This document shows, in pieces, positions 35,499-44,118 of a stretch of 46,533 nucleotides of DNA. The notes below the pieces were generated by a model, which saw nothing but the letters and a program-made list of their open reading frames with translations, was not told the origin of the DNA and searched no databases. The DNA comes from Shewanella indica (GTDB lineage: Bacteria; Pseudomonadota; Gammaproteobacteria; Enterobacterales; Shewanellaceae), in assembly GCF_002836975.1 (NCBI RefSeq), contig NZ_NIJK01000001.1:1-46533 (forward strand). The letters run 5' to 3'. Position 1 is the first letter of the stretch, and each line of letters starts with the position of its first letter. Position numbers and translations under genes: made by a program.

Positions 35499-38351
35499 AT
35501 GAAGTTAACTCGCACATCCAATGTCGCCCCTAAGGCCGACAAACCCAAACTGGGGATCAGCCGTCGTCAGTTTATGAAAAATGCCGGTATTACTGCCGGT
35601 GGTATCGCTGCCGCCTCTATGCTGGGTACCGGCATGATACGTCGCGCCGAAGCCAAAGATGTACCTCATGATGCGCCTATAGAAGTAAAACGCACCATTT
35701 GTAGTGCCTGTGCCGTAGGTTGCGGTCTGTATGCCGAAGTACAAAACGGTGTTTGGACTGGTCAGGAGCCTGCCTTCGATCACCCATTCAACGCCGGTGG
35801 TCACTGTGCCAAAGGTGCTGCACTGCGCGAGCACGGTCATGGTGAGAAACGTCTCAAGTACCCAATGAAGCTTGAAGGCGGTAAGTGGAAGCGTATCAGC
35901 TGGGATCAGGCCATCAACGAAGTTGGTGACAAGATGCTGAAGATCCGCCAGGAATCAGGCCCTGATTCTGTTTACTTTATGGGTAGTGCCAAGTTCTCCA
36001 ACGAAGGCTGCTACATGTATCGTAAGCTGGCTGCCATGTGGGGTACCAACAACGTCGACCACTCTGCCCGTATTTGTCACTCTACCACTGTAGCCGGTGT
36101 GGCCAACACCTGGGGCTATGGTGCGCAAACCAACTCTTTCAACGACATTCAGAATGCCCGCGCCATCTTCTTCATTGGTGCCAACCCTGCTGAAGCACAC
36201 CCTGTTTCCATGCAGCACATTCTGATCGCCAAAGAGAAGAACAATGCCAAGTTGATCGTGGTTGACCCACGCTTCTCCCGCACCGCAGCTCATGCCGACC
36301 TGCATTGCTCTATCCGTCCGGGTACCGACATTCCATTTATCTACGGTATGTTGTGGCATATCTTCGAAAACGGCTGGGAAGACAAGACTTTCATCAAAGA
36401 ACGTGTGTTCGAGATGGAAACCATCCGTGCAGAAGCCAAGAAGTTCCCACCTAAAGAAGTGGCTAACATCACTGGCTGTAGCGAAGAGTACCTGTACCAG
36501 GCCGCCAAGATGATGGCCGATAACCGTCCAGGCACTGTGGTTTGGTGTATGGGTGGTACCCAGCACCACGTAGGTAATGCCAACACCCGTGCTTACTGTA
36601 TCCTGCAGTTGGCTCTGGGTAACATGGGTGTTTCCGGTGGTGGTACCAACATCTTCCGTGGTCACGATAACGTACAGGGCGCTACCGACCTGGGTCTGCT
36701 GTTCGATAACCTGCCTGGTTATTACGGCCTGACCACTGCGGCATGGCAACACTGGACCCACGTATGGGATCTGGATATGGAGTGGATGAAGAGCCGCTTC
36801 GACCAGGGGACTTACCTGGGCCGCGAACCTATGACGACTCCGGGTATTCCTTGCTCCCGTTGGCACGACGGCGTACTGGAAGACAAGCAAAAGCTGGCAC
36901 AGAAAGACAACGTACGCCTGGCCTTCTTCTGGGGTCAGTCAGTCAACACTGAAACCCGTCAGCGCGACGTGCGTGATGCACTGGACAAGATGGATACAGT
37001 CGTTGTTGTTGACCCATTCCCAACTATGGCCGGTGTTATGCACCGTCGTAAGGATGGCGTCTACCTGCTGCCTGCCGCGACTCAGTTTGAGACCCGTGGT
37101 TCCATCTCCAACTCAGGCCGTTCTATCCAATGGCGTGAGCAGGTTATCGAGCCGCTGTTTGAGTCCAAGACAGATATTGAAATCATGTATCGTCTGGCGC
37201 AGAAACTGGGCTTTGCCGAGCAGTACACCAAGCGCATCAAGAAAGAGAATGGTCTGCCTCTGATCGAAGACATCACCCGCGAAATCAACCGCGGTATGTG
37301 GACTATCGGTATGTCCGGCCAGAGCCCTGAGCGTATTAAAGCTCACACCATGAACTGGGGCACTTTCTCCAACAAGACTCTGGAAGCCGAAGGTGGCCCA
37401 TGCAAGGGCGAAACCTATGGTCTGCCTTGGCCATGTTGGGGTACACCTGAGATGAAGCACCCAGGTACCCAGATCCTCTATAACACAAGCAAGCACGTCA
37501 AAGACGGCGGCGGTAACTTCCGCGCCCGTTACGGTGTAGAATATCAAGGCAAGAACCTGCTGGCCGAAGGCTCCTTCTCCAAAGGTGCTGAAATCCAGGA
37601 CGGCTATCCTGAATTCTCCGACAAGCTGCTCAAGCAATTGGGCTGGTGGGACGAGCTGACTGCCGAAGAGAAAGCCGAAGCCGAAGGCAAGAACTGGAAG
37701 ACCGACCTTTCCGGCGGTATTGTCCGGGTTGCCATCAAGCACGGTTGTATCCCATACGGTAACGCCAAGGCCCGTTGTATTGTGTGGACCTTCCCTGATC
37801 AGGTGCCAGTACACCGCGAGCCGCTGTACACAGCCCGTCGCGATCTGGTAGCCAAGTATCCAACTTATGACGACATGCAAGTACATCGTCTACCGACTCT
37901 GTACAAGTCTATCCAGGAGAAAGATGTCAGTGGCAAGTACCCACTGGTACTGACTTCCGGTCGTCTGGTGGAATACGAGGGTGGTGGTGAAGAATCACGT
38001 GCCAACCCATGGCTGGCCGAACTGCAACAGGAGATGTTCGTTGAGATCAACCCTGGTGATGCTGCCGACCGCGGTATCCGCGACGGCGAGAAGGTATGGC
38101 TGGAAGGCGCCGAAGGTGGCCGGATACTGGTTCAGGCCATGGTGACCCCAAGGGTTCAACCTGGTGTGACCTGGATGCCTTATCACTTCGCCGGGATCAT
38201 GCACGGCGAGAGCCTAGAGCCCAACTATCCGGAAGGCACTGTGCCTTACGTATTGGGTGAATCCTGTAACACTGCGCTGACCTATGGTTATGACCCAGTG
38301 ACTCAGATGCAGGAAACCAAGGCGTCGCTTTGTCAGATCGTCAAAGCATAA
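35499..38351 (+). CDS. fdhA: Formate dehydrogenase catalytic subunit FdhA, second copy
   Basis: 950 residues, ATG 35499 with AGGAG upstream. Twin-arginine motif SRRQFMK at 21-27, 4Fe-4S cysteines at 68, 71, 75 and 103, and Cys193 (TGT) as metal ligand in the same HSARICHSTTVAG block as the first copy. The two proteins are clearly paralogues with many surface differences (for example CSACAVGCGL against CSHCSVGCGI) and a one-residue indel (KEKNNAKLIVV against KERGAKVIVV). DNA blocks around the active site are nearly identical between the copies. Likely a periplasmic enzyme used under different conditions from the first. Confidence 0.96.
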   Translation: MKLTRTSNVAPKADKPKLGISRRQFMKNAGITAGGIAAASMLGTGMIRRAEAKDVPHDAPIEVKRTICSACAVGCGLYAEVQNGVWTGQEPAFDHPFNAGGHCAKGAALREHGHGEKRLKYPMKLEGGKWKRISWDQAINEVGDKMLKIRQESGPDSVYFMGSAKFSNEGCYMYRKLAAMWGTNNVDHSARICHSTTVAGVANTWGYGAQTNSFNDIQNARAIFFIGANPAEAHPVSMQHILIAKEKNNAKLIVVDPRFSRTAAHADLHCSIRPGTDIPFIYGMLWHIFENGWEDKTFIKERVFEMETIRAEAKKFPPKEVANITGCSEEYLYQAAKMMADNRPGTVVWCMGGTQHHVGNANTRAYCILQLALGNMGVSGGGTNIFRGHDNVQGATDLGLLFDNLPGYYGLTTAAWQHWTHVWDLDMEWMKSRFDQGTYLGREPMTTPGIPCSRWHDGVLEDKQKLAQKDNVRLAFFWGQSVNTETRQRDVRDALDKMDTVVVVDPFPTMAGVMHRRKDGVYLLPAATQFETRGSISNSGRSIQWREQVIEPLFESKTDIEIMYRLAQKLGFAEQYTKRIKKENGLPLIEDITREINRGMWTIGMSGQSPERIKAHTMNWGTFSNKTLEAEGGPCKGETYGLPWPCWGTPEMKHPGTQILYNTSKHVKDGGGNFRARYGVEYQGKNLLAEGSFSKGAEIQDGYPEFSDKLLKQLGWWDELTAEEKAEAEGKNWKTDLSGGIVRVAIKHGCIPYGNAKARCIVWTFPDQVPVHREPLYTARRDLVAKYPTYDDMQVHRLPTLYKSIQEKDVSGKYPLVLTSGRLVEYEGGGEESRANPWLAELQQEMFVEINPGDAADRGIRDGEKVWLEGAEGGRILVQAMVTPRVQPGVTWMPYHFAGIMHGESLEPNYPEGTVPYVLGESCNTALTYGYDPVTQMQETKASLCQIVKA

Positions 38352-38380
38352 GTGCAGCTTAAGCGAGGAGAATTGCCACT

Positions 38381-38950
38381 ATGGCTACAATGAAATTTCT
38401 GTGTGATACCAAGCGCTGCATTGAATGTAATGGCTGTGTCACCGCTTGTAAAAACGAAAACGACTCCGCTCTCGAGTGGGGTATCCAACGTCGCCGTGTA
38501 GTGACCATCAAAGATGGTCAGCCCGGCGAGGCCTCTATCTCTGTGGCTTGTATGCATTGCAGCGACGCGCCTTGTATGGCCGTGTGTCCTGCCAACTGCT
38601 TCTACCGCACCGAAGACGGCATAGTGCTGCACAACAAAGATACCTGTATCGGTTGTGGTTACTGTCTCTATGCCTGCCCATTCGGCGCACCTCAGTTCCC
38701 GAAATCAGGTGCCTTCGGCTCCCGCGGCAAGATGGACAAATGTACCTTCTGTGCCGGTGGTCCTGAAGAAAACCATTCGGATGCCGAGCGTCAGAAATAC
38801 GGTGCCAACCGTATTGCAGAAGGCAAACTGCCTATGTGTGCCGAACTCTGTGCAACCAAGGCCCTGCTGGCCGGTGATGCGGAAGTGGTTTCCGGCATCT
38901 ACCGCGAGCGTGTGGCTTATCGCGGTGCCGAAAACGGCGCCTGGAAGTAA
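38381..38950 (+). CDS. fdhB: Formate dehydrogenase Fe-S subunit FdhB, second copy
   Basis: 189 residues with the same four cysteine motifs as the first copy and nearly identical sequence up to about residue 175. The C-terminus (RGAENGAWK) is shorter. ATG 38381 has GAGGAG upstream. Carries electrons from FdhA2 to FdhC2. Confidence 0.96.
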   Translation: MATMKFLCDTKRCIECNGCVTACKNENDSALEWGIQRRRVVTIKDGQPGEASISVACMHCSDAPCMAVCPANCFYRTEDGIVLHNKDTCIGCGYCLYACPFGAPQFPKSGAFGSRGKMDKCTFCAGGPEENHSDAERQKYGANRIAEGKLPMCAELCATKALLAGDAEVVSGIYRERVAYRGAENGAWK

Positions 38951-38966
38951 CAGACGGCACGAATAT

Positions 38967-38989
38967 CCGACCCGGTACTACCGGGTCGG
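38967..38989. other. Intercistronic hairpin between fdhB and fdhC, second operon
   Basis: CCGACCCGGT and ACCGGGTCGG form a perfect 10-bp stem with an ACT loop, close to the fdhC2 ribosome binding site. Sequence unlike the hairpin of the first operon but in the same place, so structure rather than sequence seems kept. No T-run. Confidence 0.85.
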
Positions 38990-39003
38990 TGAGAGAGGTT
39001 AAT

Positions 39004-39984
39004 ATGAACAAATGGTTCAAACACATAGGCTTGGCTATTGCGCTCTTGTTTAGTGCGGTCTGCTTTGCCAATGGTGCCGATGCACCTGTGGAACCACAAG
39101 CGAGCGACGCCCAGATCTGGGCTCAGCTCAAGGATGGGGCAACGGGTTACACCACGTCCCAGAGCCAGTTCCACAACCAGCCGATCAACACCTATGATCT
39201 GCGGGTACTGGAACTGCGCAGCGACTGGCTGGCCCCCGGGTTGATGCTGGCCCTGTTCGGCATGATCATCATTTTTGCCCTGTTTATCATGGTTAACGGT
39301 ATTTCCAAACTGCACCATGGTTTCTCCGGCAAGATGGTACATCGTTGGTCCAAGTTTGATGTGAGCATTCACTGGCTGGGGGCGATTCCCTGCTTGCTGC
39401 TGATCCTCACCGGCTTGGTGCTGTTGGCCGGGCGTTTCTTCTTCCAGCCTTATCTGGGTGAAGGCTTCTGGGCATCCATGGTCAATGGTGCCAAACAAGT
39501 GCACGACGTGATGGCGATTCCCTTCATGTTCGGCTGGGCGCTGATGACTCTGTTGTGGGCCAAGAACCAGTTACCCAAGATGTATGACGTCAAGTGGTTC
39601 ATGGTCGTGGGCGGTTACATCAACTTCGGTCCTTTCAAGGGCAAACACCCTGATGCCGGCTTTGCCAACGCCGGTGAGAAGATGTGGTTCTGGGCCTTTG
39701 CCTTCTTTGGACTGATCATCTCTGCCTCAGGCATGTTGTTGCTGTTCCCCAACCTGTTTGAACCCAGCCGTACCCTGAGCCTGATAGCTCTGGTGTTGCA
39801 CTCAATCAGTGCCATCATCATCTGTGCCTTCTCCATAGTGCATATCTTTATGGCAACTGTTATGTCTGAAGGTGGTATGGAGTGCATGGTTTCCGGTTAC
39901 TGTGATGAAAACTGGGCAACTCAGCACCACAACCTGTGGTATGACGAGATCAAGGCCAACGGTACTCTGAAATACAGAGACTGA
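39004..39984 (+). CDS. fdhC: Formate dehydrogenase cytochrome b subunit FdhC, second copy
   Basis: 326 residues from ATG 39004 (GAGAGG upstream). Signal peptide (HIGLAIALLFSAVCFANG) and four membrane helices as in the first copy. Candidate haem b histidines lie in KLHHGFSGK, DVSIHWLGAI, KQVHDVMAIP, LVLHSISAII and IVHIFMATV. Compared with the first copy, the N-terminal periplasmic part is the most divergent. Followed by a terminator at 39999-40030. Confidence 0.95.
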   Translation: MNKWFKHIGLAIALLFSAVCFANGADAPVEPQASDAQIWAQLKDGATGYTTSQSQFHNQPINTYDLRVLELRSDWLAPGLMLALFGMIIIFALFIMVNGISKLHHGFSGKMVHRWSKFDVSIHWLGAIPCLLLILTGLVLLAGRFFFQPYLGEGFWASMVNGAKQVHDVMAIPFMFGWALMTLLWAKNQLPKMYDVKWFMVVGGYINFGPFKGKHPDAGFANAGEKMWFWAFAFFGLIISASGMLLLFPNLFEPSRTLSLIALVLHSISAIIICAFSIVHIFMATVMSEGGMECMVSGYCDENWATQHHNLWYDEIKANGTLKYRD

Positions 39985-39998
39985 GGCCAGCCCTTTGC

Positions 39999-40030
39999 AA
40001 AAAAGCCGTGTCAGTCGACACGGCTTTTTT
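39999..40030. terminator. Terminator after the second fdh operon
   Basis: AAAAAAGCCGTGTC and GACACGGCTTTTTT form a 14-bp perfect stem with a 4-nt loop and provide a T-run. It is 15 bases after the fdhC2 stop. Confidence 0.95.
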
Positions 40031-40412
40031 ATCAATAATGAAAAATAAAGCGGTGATTATTTTATTTATGGCGCTTATACCTCTAAATAGGTGGTCAAAG
40101 TGCCATTTTCTTGAGTGATTGGCATTAATTAGCTGTTTTTAATCATTAAATTATTTTAATCCTTAGCTTAATTCTTCTGCTGCTTAACTGTTTTTGTAAC
40201 AAAATTTCTGATTTGAGCCGTAAAATAGTTAACGATTTGACTGTCAAAGTGTAAAAAATGCAATTCAAATAAAACAACGTCATGTTTATTAAGAGTTATT
40301 TCAATTTTTAATGACATTATGATGGATTGCTTATTTAATCACCAATATGTAAAATGGTTCTACAAACGTAACAAAGTTACGAGTCTTTTTCTTCATTCAA
40401 TCAGATACCATC
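40031..40412. other. AT-rich intergenic region upstream of the chemotaxis receptor
   Basis: About 380 bases, strongly AT-rich, no gene supported. It includes a short hairpin ACCTctaaatAGGT near 40080 and TGCCA/TGGCA inverted arms near 40101-40124. No well-spaced promoter or flagellar sigma-28 element was recognised, and no ribosome binding site precedes the receptor ATG. Confidence 0.4.
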
Positions 40413-41999
40413 ATGATCAACAATACCAGAACCAGTGTGTTATCCATGCTGCCGTCTTTGCTGTCCAGTGTGCTACTGATAGTGATCGGCATCTTTGCTT
40501 ATCGTGCTTTTTTCCAACTCAATGACGTCAGCGAACGTCTGGTGAATAACAACAATCTGACCGAGACTTTCGCCGGGATCCGCGAAGAGTTCTATCAACT
40601 GCGACTGGCTTCCCTGGTGCACAACACTCAAGGGGTACGCCAGCATCAAGACAGAGTGCATGACCTGATAGCCCGCCTGAGTAAATTCGACACAGCCTTT
40701 ATGAAGAATGGTGGTGCGCGAATCACCGTTCTCAAACCCGGAATCGACAGATACACCCGTCTCTACTTCGATGAGCTGGCGCTGGCCGAGCGAACCGGCA
40801 CAGAGCCGCTTCTCACTCCGGTAAGACGAGATCTGGGCCCTGAGGTGAGTGCCGAGATCAATCTGCTGGTGGCGCAGATAACCGAGCGTAACCAGGAATT
40901 GGGGCAGATGACGGTTTCCGAGGTGGATAATGCCGAAGCTATTCTGCTCGGTCTGATCCTGTTTGCCATAGTGGCTTCCTTGCTGATGGCACTCCTTATG
41001 AGCCGCCATCTGGTGGCCATTGTCAGCCGGATCCAACAATCTGTCGCCAAGCTGGCGGTCGGCGACCTGACCCACAAGATAGGGATCCAGGGCAAGAATG
41101 AACTCTGCACTCTGGCGGCCGATCTGGATCAGCTCAGCGACAGATTACAAGTCATGATCCGTGAAATCGCCCAAGCCTCGGAACATATGGCGCAGCAGGT
41201 TGGTGAGCTCAATGTGCAGTCTGAGTCCAACTCGGCCGCATTGCAGGCCCACGCCTTGGAAACCGACCAGGTAGTCACCGCGGTTGAAGAGATGAGCGCT
41301 ACTGCTCAAGGGGTTGCCAACGATGCTGCCTCCGCCGCACAGTTGACCGATAAGGCCAGAGCTCAAGGGGATGAGTCCCGTCAGGCGGTCGAACAGGCTT
41401 CCAACAATGTGATGGCGCTGGTCAGCGAAGTCGACAGTGCCTCCCAGACCATTGCCGAGATGGATGAGAGCACCCGTAGAATTGCCGGTGTGCTGGATGT
41501 GATAGGTGAGATTGCCGAACAAACCAACCTGCTGGCGCTGAATGCGGCCATCGAAGCGGCCCGAGCCGGTGAGCAGGGACGTGGCTTTGCTGTGGTGGCA
41601 GACGAAGTCAGGGCGTTGGCGGCACGCACCCAGGCCAGCACTTCAGAGATCAACAATATGTTGGAACAGCTGCGTCAGGGAGCCGATTCGGCGGTGAATG
41701 CCATGAATCGTACCCGCCAGAGCTGTCAGGCAACGGCCGATACCACGACTCTGGTGGCCGAAAGTTTGCAGGGGTTGACCGAGCATGTATTTGATATCAA
41801 TGGCCTCAGTAGCCAGATAGCCACGGCTGCCGAAGAGCAGAGCTCGGTTTCTGAAGAGATTACCCGCAACCTCAGTGTCATTCGCGAAATGGTGGAAGAG
41901 CTAAATCAGAGTGGCAAGGCGACACTCGGCAGCACTGCGGCACTGGCCGCTGCCAAAGATCAGCTCTCCAGCGTGGTCAGACAGTTTAAACTCAGCTGA
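40413..41999 (+). CDS. Methyl-accepting chemotaxis protein
   Basis: 528 residues. Membrane helix 1 at about 13-31, a periplasmic helical sensor of about 145 residues, helix 2 at about 170-195, a HAMP domain, and the signalling domain with the conserved hairpin tip ([27 protein letters not shown], about 366-392) and [10 protein letters not shown]. The sensor looks like an all-helical bundle; the ligand is not recognisable. No C-terminal CheR-docking pentapeptide is seen. ATG 40413 lacks a good ribosome binding site; ATG 40446 would cut helix 1, so 40413 is kept. Next to the fdh operons, but a formate-related role is only a guess. Confidence 0.93.
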   Translation: MINNTRTSVLSMLPSLLSSVLLIVIGIFAYRAFFQLNDVSERLVNNNNLTETFAGIREEFYQLRLASLVHNTQGVRQHQDRVHDLIARLSKFDTAFMKNGGARITVLKPGIDRYTRLYFDELALAERTGTEPLLTPVRRDLGPEVSAEINLLVAQITERNQELGQMTVSEVDNAEAILLGLILFAIVASLLMALLMSRHLVAIVSRIQQSVAKLAVGDLTHKIGIQGKNELCTLAADLDQLSDRLQVMIREIAQASEHMAQQVGELNVQSESNSAALQAHALETDQVVTAVEEMSATAQGVANDAASAAQLTDKARAQGDESRQAVEQASNNVMALVSEVDSASQTIAEMDESTRRIAGVLDVIGEIAEQTNLLALNAAIEAARAGEQGRGFAVVADEVRALAARTQASTSEINNMLEQLRQGADSAVNAMNRTRQSCQATADTTTLVAESLQGLTEHVFDINGLSSQIATAAEEQSSVSEEITRNLSVIREMVEELNQSGKATLGSTAALAAAKDQLSSVVRQFKLS

Positions 42000-42003
42000 A
42001 AAT

Positions 42004-42023
42004 AAGGGGTCTGCGGACCCCTT
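42004..42023 (+). terminator. Terminator after the chemotaxis receptor
   Basis: AAGGGGTC and GACCCCTT form an 8-bp stem with TGCG loop followed by TTT on the plus strand. Confidence 0.9.
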
Positions 42024-42256
42024 TTTGCTGCCTGGTGTAAAGGCACCCCTCGAAAGGTTGATTTTTCATCCGTTAATGCTAAAACATGATCTGCTTAACA
42101 AAACGCCACTCTCGATACTGATAGGTATTGTTAACTTCTAGCCAGTTCACGTTTTGACTCCTGTGCAGGAGGTAGTCTACAAACAGCTGGCAGTACCTTG
42201 GAAATCACCTAACTGTTTGTGGTATCTAAGGATTAGCAAAACTAACAGGAAGCCTT

Positions 42257-43594
42257 ATGTCATCAATTATCCAAACTCTCGATCGCCAACTGGTCACTCC
42301 ATACCAAGCCAATATTACAGTACCCAACTGGATGCTGGGGGCCATGGAGCGGGTGATGCAGTACTATGTTGACAAGAACCTGAGGCTGGACACTATTTCT
42401 GCTGATGTGATGCCGGCTCCGGTAGAGGGCAAGAAATACATGCTCTATGCCCATGTGCCTTTCTGCCACACGCTTTGCTCTTACTGTACCTTCCACCGCT
42501 TCCTGTTCAAGGAAGACAAGGCTCGTGCCTATTTTGTGGCGCTGCGTAAAGAGATGGATATGGTCAAGCAGTTGGGCTATGACTTCGAGTCCATGTACAT
42601 AGGTGGCGGTACTACGACTGTGCTGGAAGATGAACTGGCGCGCACTATTGAGTATGCCAAGACCCTGTTCCCTTCCATCAAGGAAGTCTCCTGTGAATCG
42701 GATCCCCAACACCTTGACAGCCCTGGCTTTAAACAGCTCAAGGGATTGGTTGACCGCATGTCCATCGGGGTGCAGAGCTTTAATGATGACATCCTCAAGA
42801 TGACAGACAGGTTGGAAAAGTTTGGCACCGGCCAGCAAACATTCGACAAGATCATGGCTGCCAAAGAGCTGTTTCCTATTATCAATGTCGATTTGATCTT
42901 CGGTTTCCGCGGTCAGACAGACGAAGTGATCCAGCATGACTTGGATATGGCTTCCAGACTAGATCCACGCCAGATCACCACTTATCCCCTGATGATCACC
43001 CACCAGACCCGCAAGAGCGTCAAAGGAAAATTGGCTGCGCCTCAGGCCGATATGGCCAACCAGTACCGGATGATCCTCAATACCCTCAATGGCCAGTACA
43101 ACCAGTTGTCGGCCTGGGCCTTTGGTAAGGCCAACGATGAGGGCTTTGACGAGTACGTTATTGATTACGACGAATATCTGGGTGTGGGTTCAGGCTCATT
43201 CAGTTTCCTCAACGATACCCTGCATGTGAATACTTTCTCGCTGCGCAAGTATCAGGAGCGGATCGCCAGCGGCAAGATGGGTGTTGAGCAACAAAAGCAG
43301 TACAGCAAGAAAGATGTAATGCAGTATCGTTTCCTGCTGGGGATGTTCTCCGGTCGTCTGTCGCGCAAGTATTTCCGCGACACCTTCGGCGTTAATTTGG
43401 ACACAGCCCTGTTCAAAGAGATGAGCTCGATGAAGCTGATTGGCGCCATCAAGAATGATCCCAGCAACCCGGATGAGCTGATCATTACAGACAACGGCAA
43501 GATGATGGGCCTGCTGATGATGAAAGAGTTTTATGCCGGTATGGATAATGTCCGGGCGCAACTGCGTAAGCCGCTGAAGCCTTGTGATATGTAA
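42257..43594 (+). CDS. HemW/ChuW-like radical SAM protein
   Basis: 445 residues, ATG 42257 with AGGA upstream. Cys70, Cys74 and Cys77 in HVPFCHTLCSYCTFHRF form the CxxxCxxC site for the radical 4Fe-4S cluster; the SAM-binding YIGGGTTTVL follows at about 116-125, and GVQSFNDDILK and DLIFGFRGQT are typical of the coproporphyrinogen oxidase-like subfamily. Length and motifs would fit the ChuW/HutW haem-degradation branch as well as HemW haem chaperones. No hutX, hutZ or haem transporter gene lies nearby in the window, so the substrate stays open. Intergenic DNA of 257 bases upstream holds a GC-poor promoter region. Confidence 0.85.
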   Translation: MSSIIQTLDRQLVTPYQANITVPNWMLGAMERVMQYYVDKNLRLDTISADVMPAPVEGKKYMLYAHVPFCHTLCSYCTFHRFLFKEDKARAYFVALRKEMDMVKQLGYDFESMYIGGGTTTVLEDELARTIEYAKTLFPSIKEVSCESDPQHLDSPGFKQLKGLVDRMSIGVQSFNDDILKMTDRLEKFGTGQQTFDKIMAAKELFPIINVDLIFGFRGQTDEVIQHDLDMASRLDPRQITTYPLMITHQTRKSVKGKLAAPQADMANQYRMILNTLNGQYNQLSAWAFGKANDEGFDEYVIDYDEYLGVGSGSFSFLNDTLHVNTFSLRKYQERIASGKMGVEQQKQYSKKDVMQYRFLLGMFSGRLSRKYFRDTFGVNLDTALFKEMSSMKLIGAIKNDPSNPDELIITDNGKMMGLLMMKEFYAGMDNVRAQLRKPLKPCDM

Positions 43595-43614
43595 TCTTTG
43601 GTTCAATGAATGAC

Positions 43615-43642
43615 AAAAAATCCGCCACAGGGCGGATTTTTT
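43615..43642. terminator. Bidirectional terminator after the radical SAM gene
   Basis: AAAAAATCCGCC and GGCGGATTTTTT form a 12-bp perfect stem with an ACAG loop and T-runs on both strands, between convergent genes. Confidence 0.95.
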
Positions 43643-43669
43643 ATTGCGCAATAACGCTTCTGCCGACGG

Positions 43670-44086
43670 CTAGTCGCCTTGACTGATATTAGCGGGATAA
43701 CGGGGGCAGTCGTCGCTAATCTCCAGCCAGGCGGGTTTGTTGGCGCAGTAGATATGATATCTGGGTGCCACCCTGTCTGGGTCATCCAAAGAAGCAATAC
43801 TCAAGCTGATAAATTCTGGATGGTCGAGACTGCGATAACTCAGGCTGGTGCCACAGTTTGGGCAAAAGCCGCGGCGGACCTTGGCCGAAGAGGCGTATTC
43901 CCGCACGGCTTCACCCTGCCAAGTGAGTTGCTCCAGCTTGAAGTCCATCCAACTGCCCACCAGAGCCCCTGTGCTCTTACGGCATTGACTGCAGTAACAG
44001 TGGTCGGCATCGAACGGTTCACCCTCGAGGTGATAACGTATGGCGCCGCACAGGCAGCCTCCCTGTAACTCATCCTGCTGCTTCAT
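43670..44086 (-). CDS. GFA family (CENP-V/GFA domain) protein
   Basis: 138 residues, probably cytoplasmic. Zinc-binding cysteines are in GGCLCGAIRYHL (Cys11 and Cys13), HCYCSQCRKS (about 29-38) and CPNCG (about 94-98), the pattern of the glutathione-dependent formaldehyde-activating fold. Some members help glutathione react with formaldehyde, which would be relevant beside formate enzymes, but many have other roles. Located 32 bases before the M14 gene end on the same strand; the M14 gene is upstream. Confidence 0.9.
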   Translation of the reverse strand: MKQQDELQGGCLCGAIRYHLEGEPFDADHCYCSQCRKSTGALVGSWMDFKLEQLTWQGEAVREYASSAKVRRGFCPNCGTSLSYRSLDHPEFISLSIASLDDPDRVAPRYHIYCANKPAWLEISDDCPRYPANISQGD

Positions 44087-44118
44087 CGCTCGACTCCTGG
44101 ATAGCTTATTGTCAGGGC

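Noticed and set aside
40120..40135. TGGCATTAATTAGC as a sigma-54 promoter before the chemoreceptor
   Set aside because: The GG and GC are 9, not 10, bases apart, and the TTGC element is missing.
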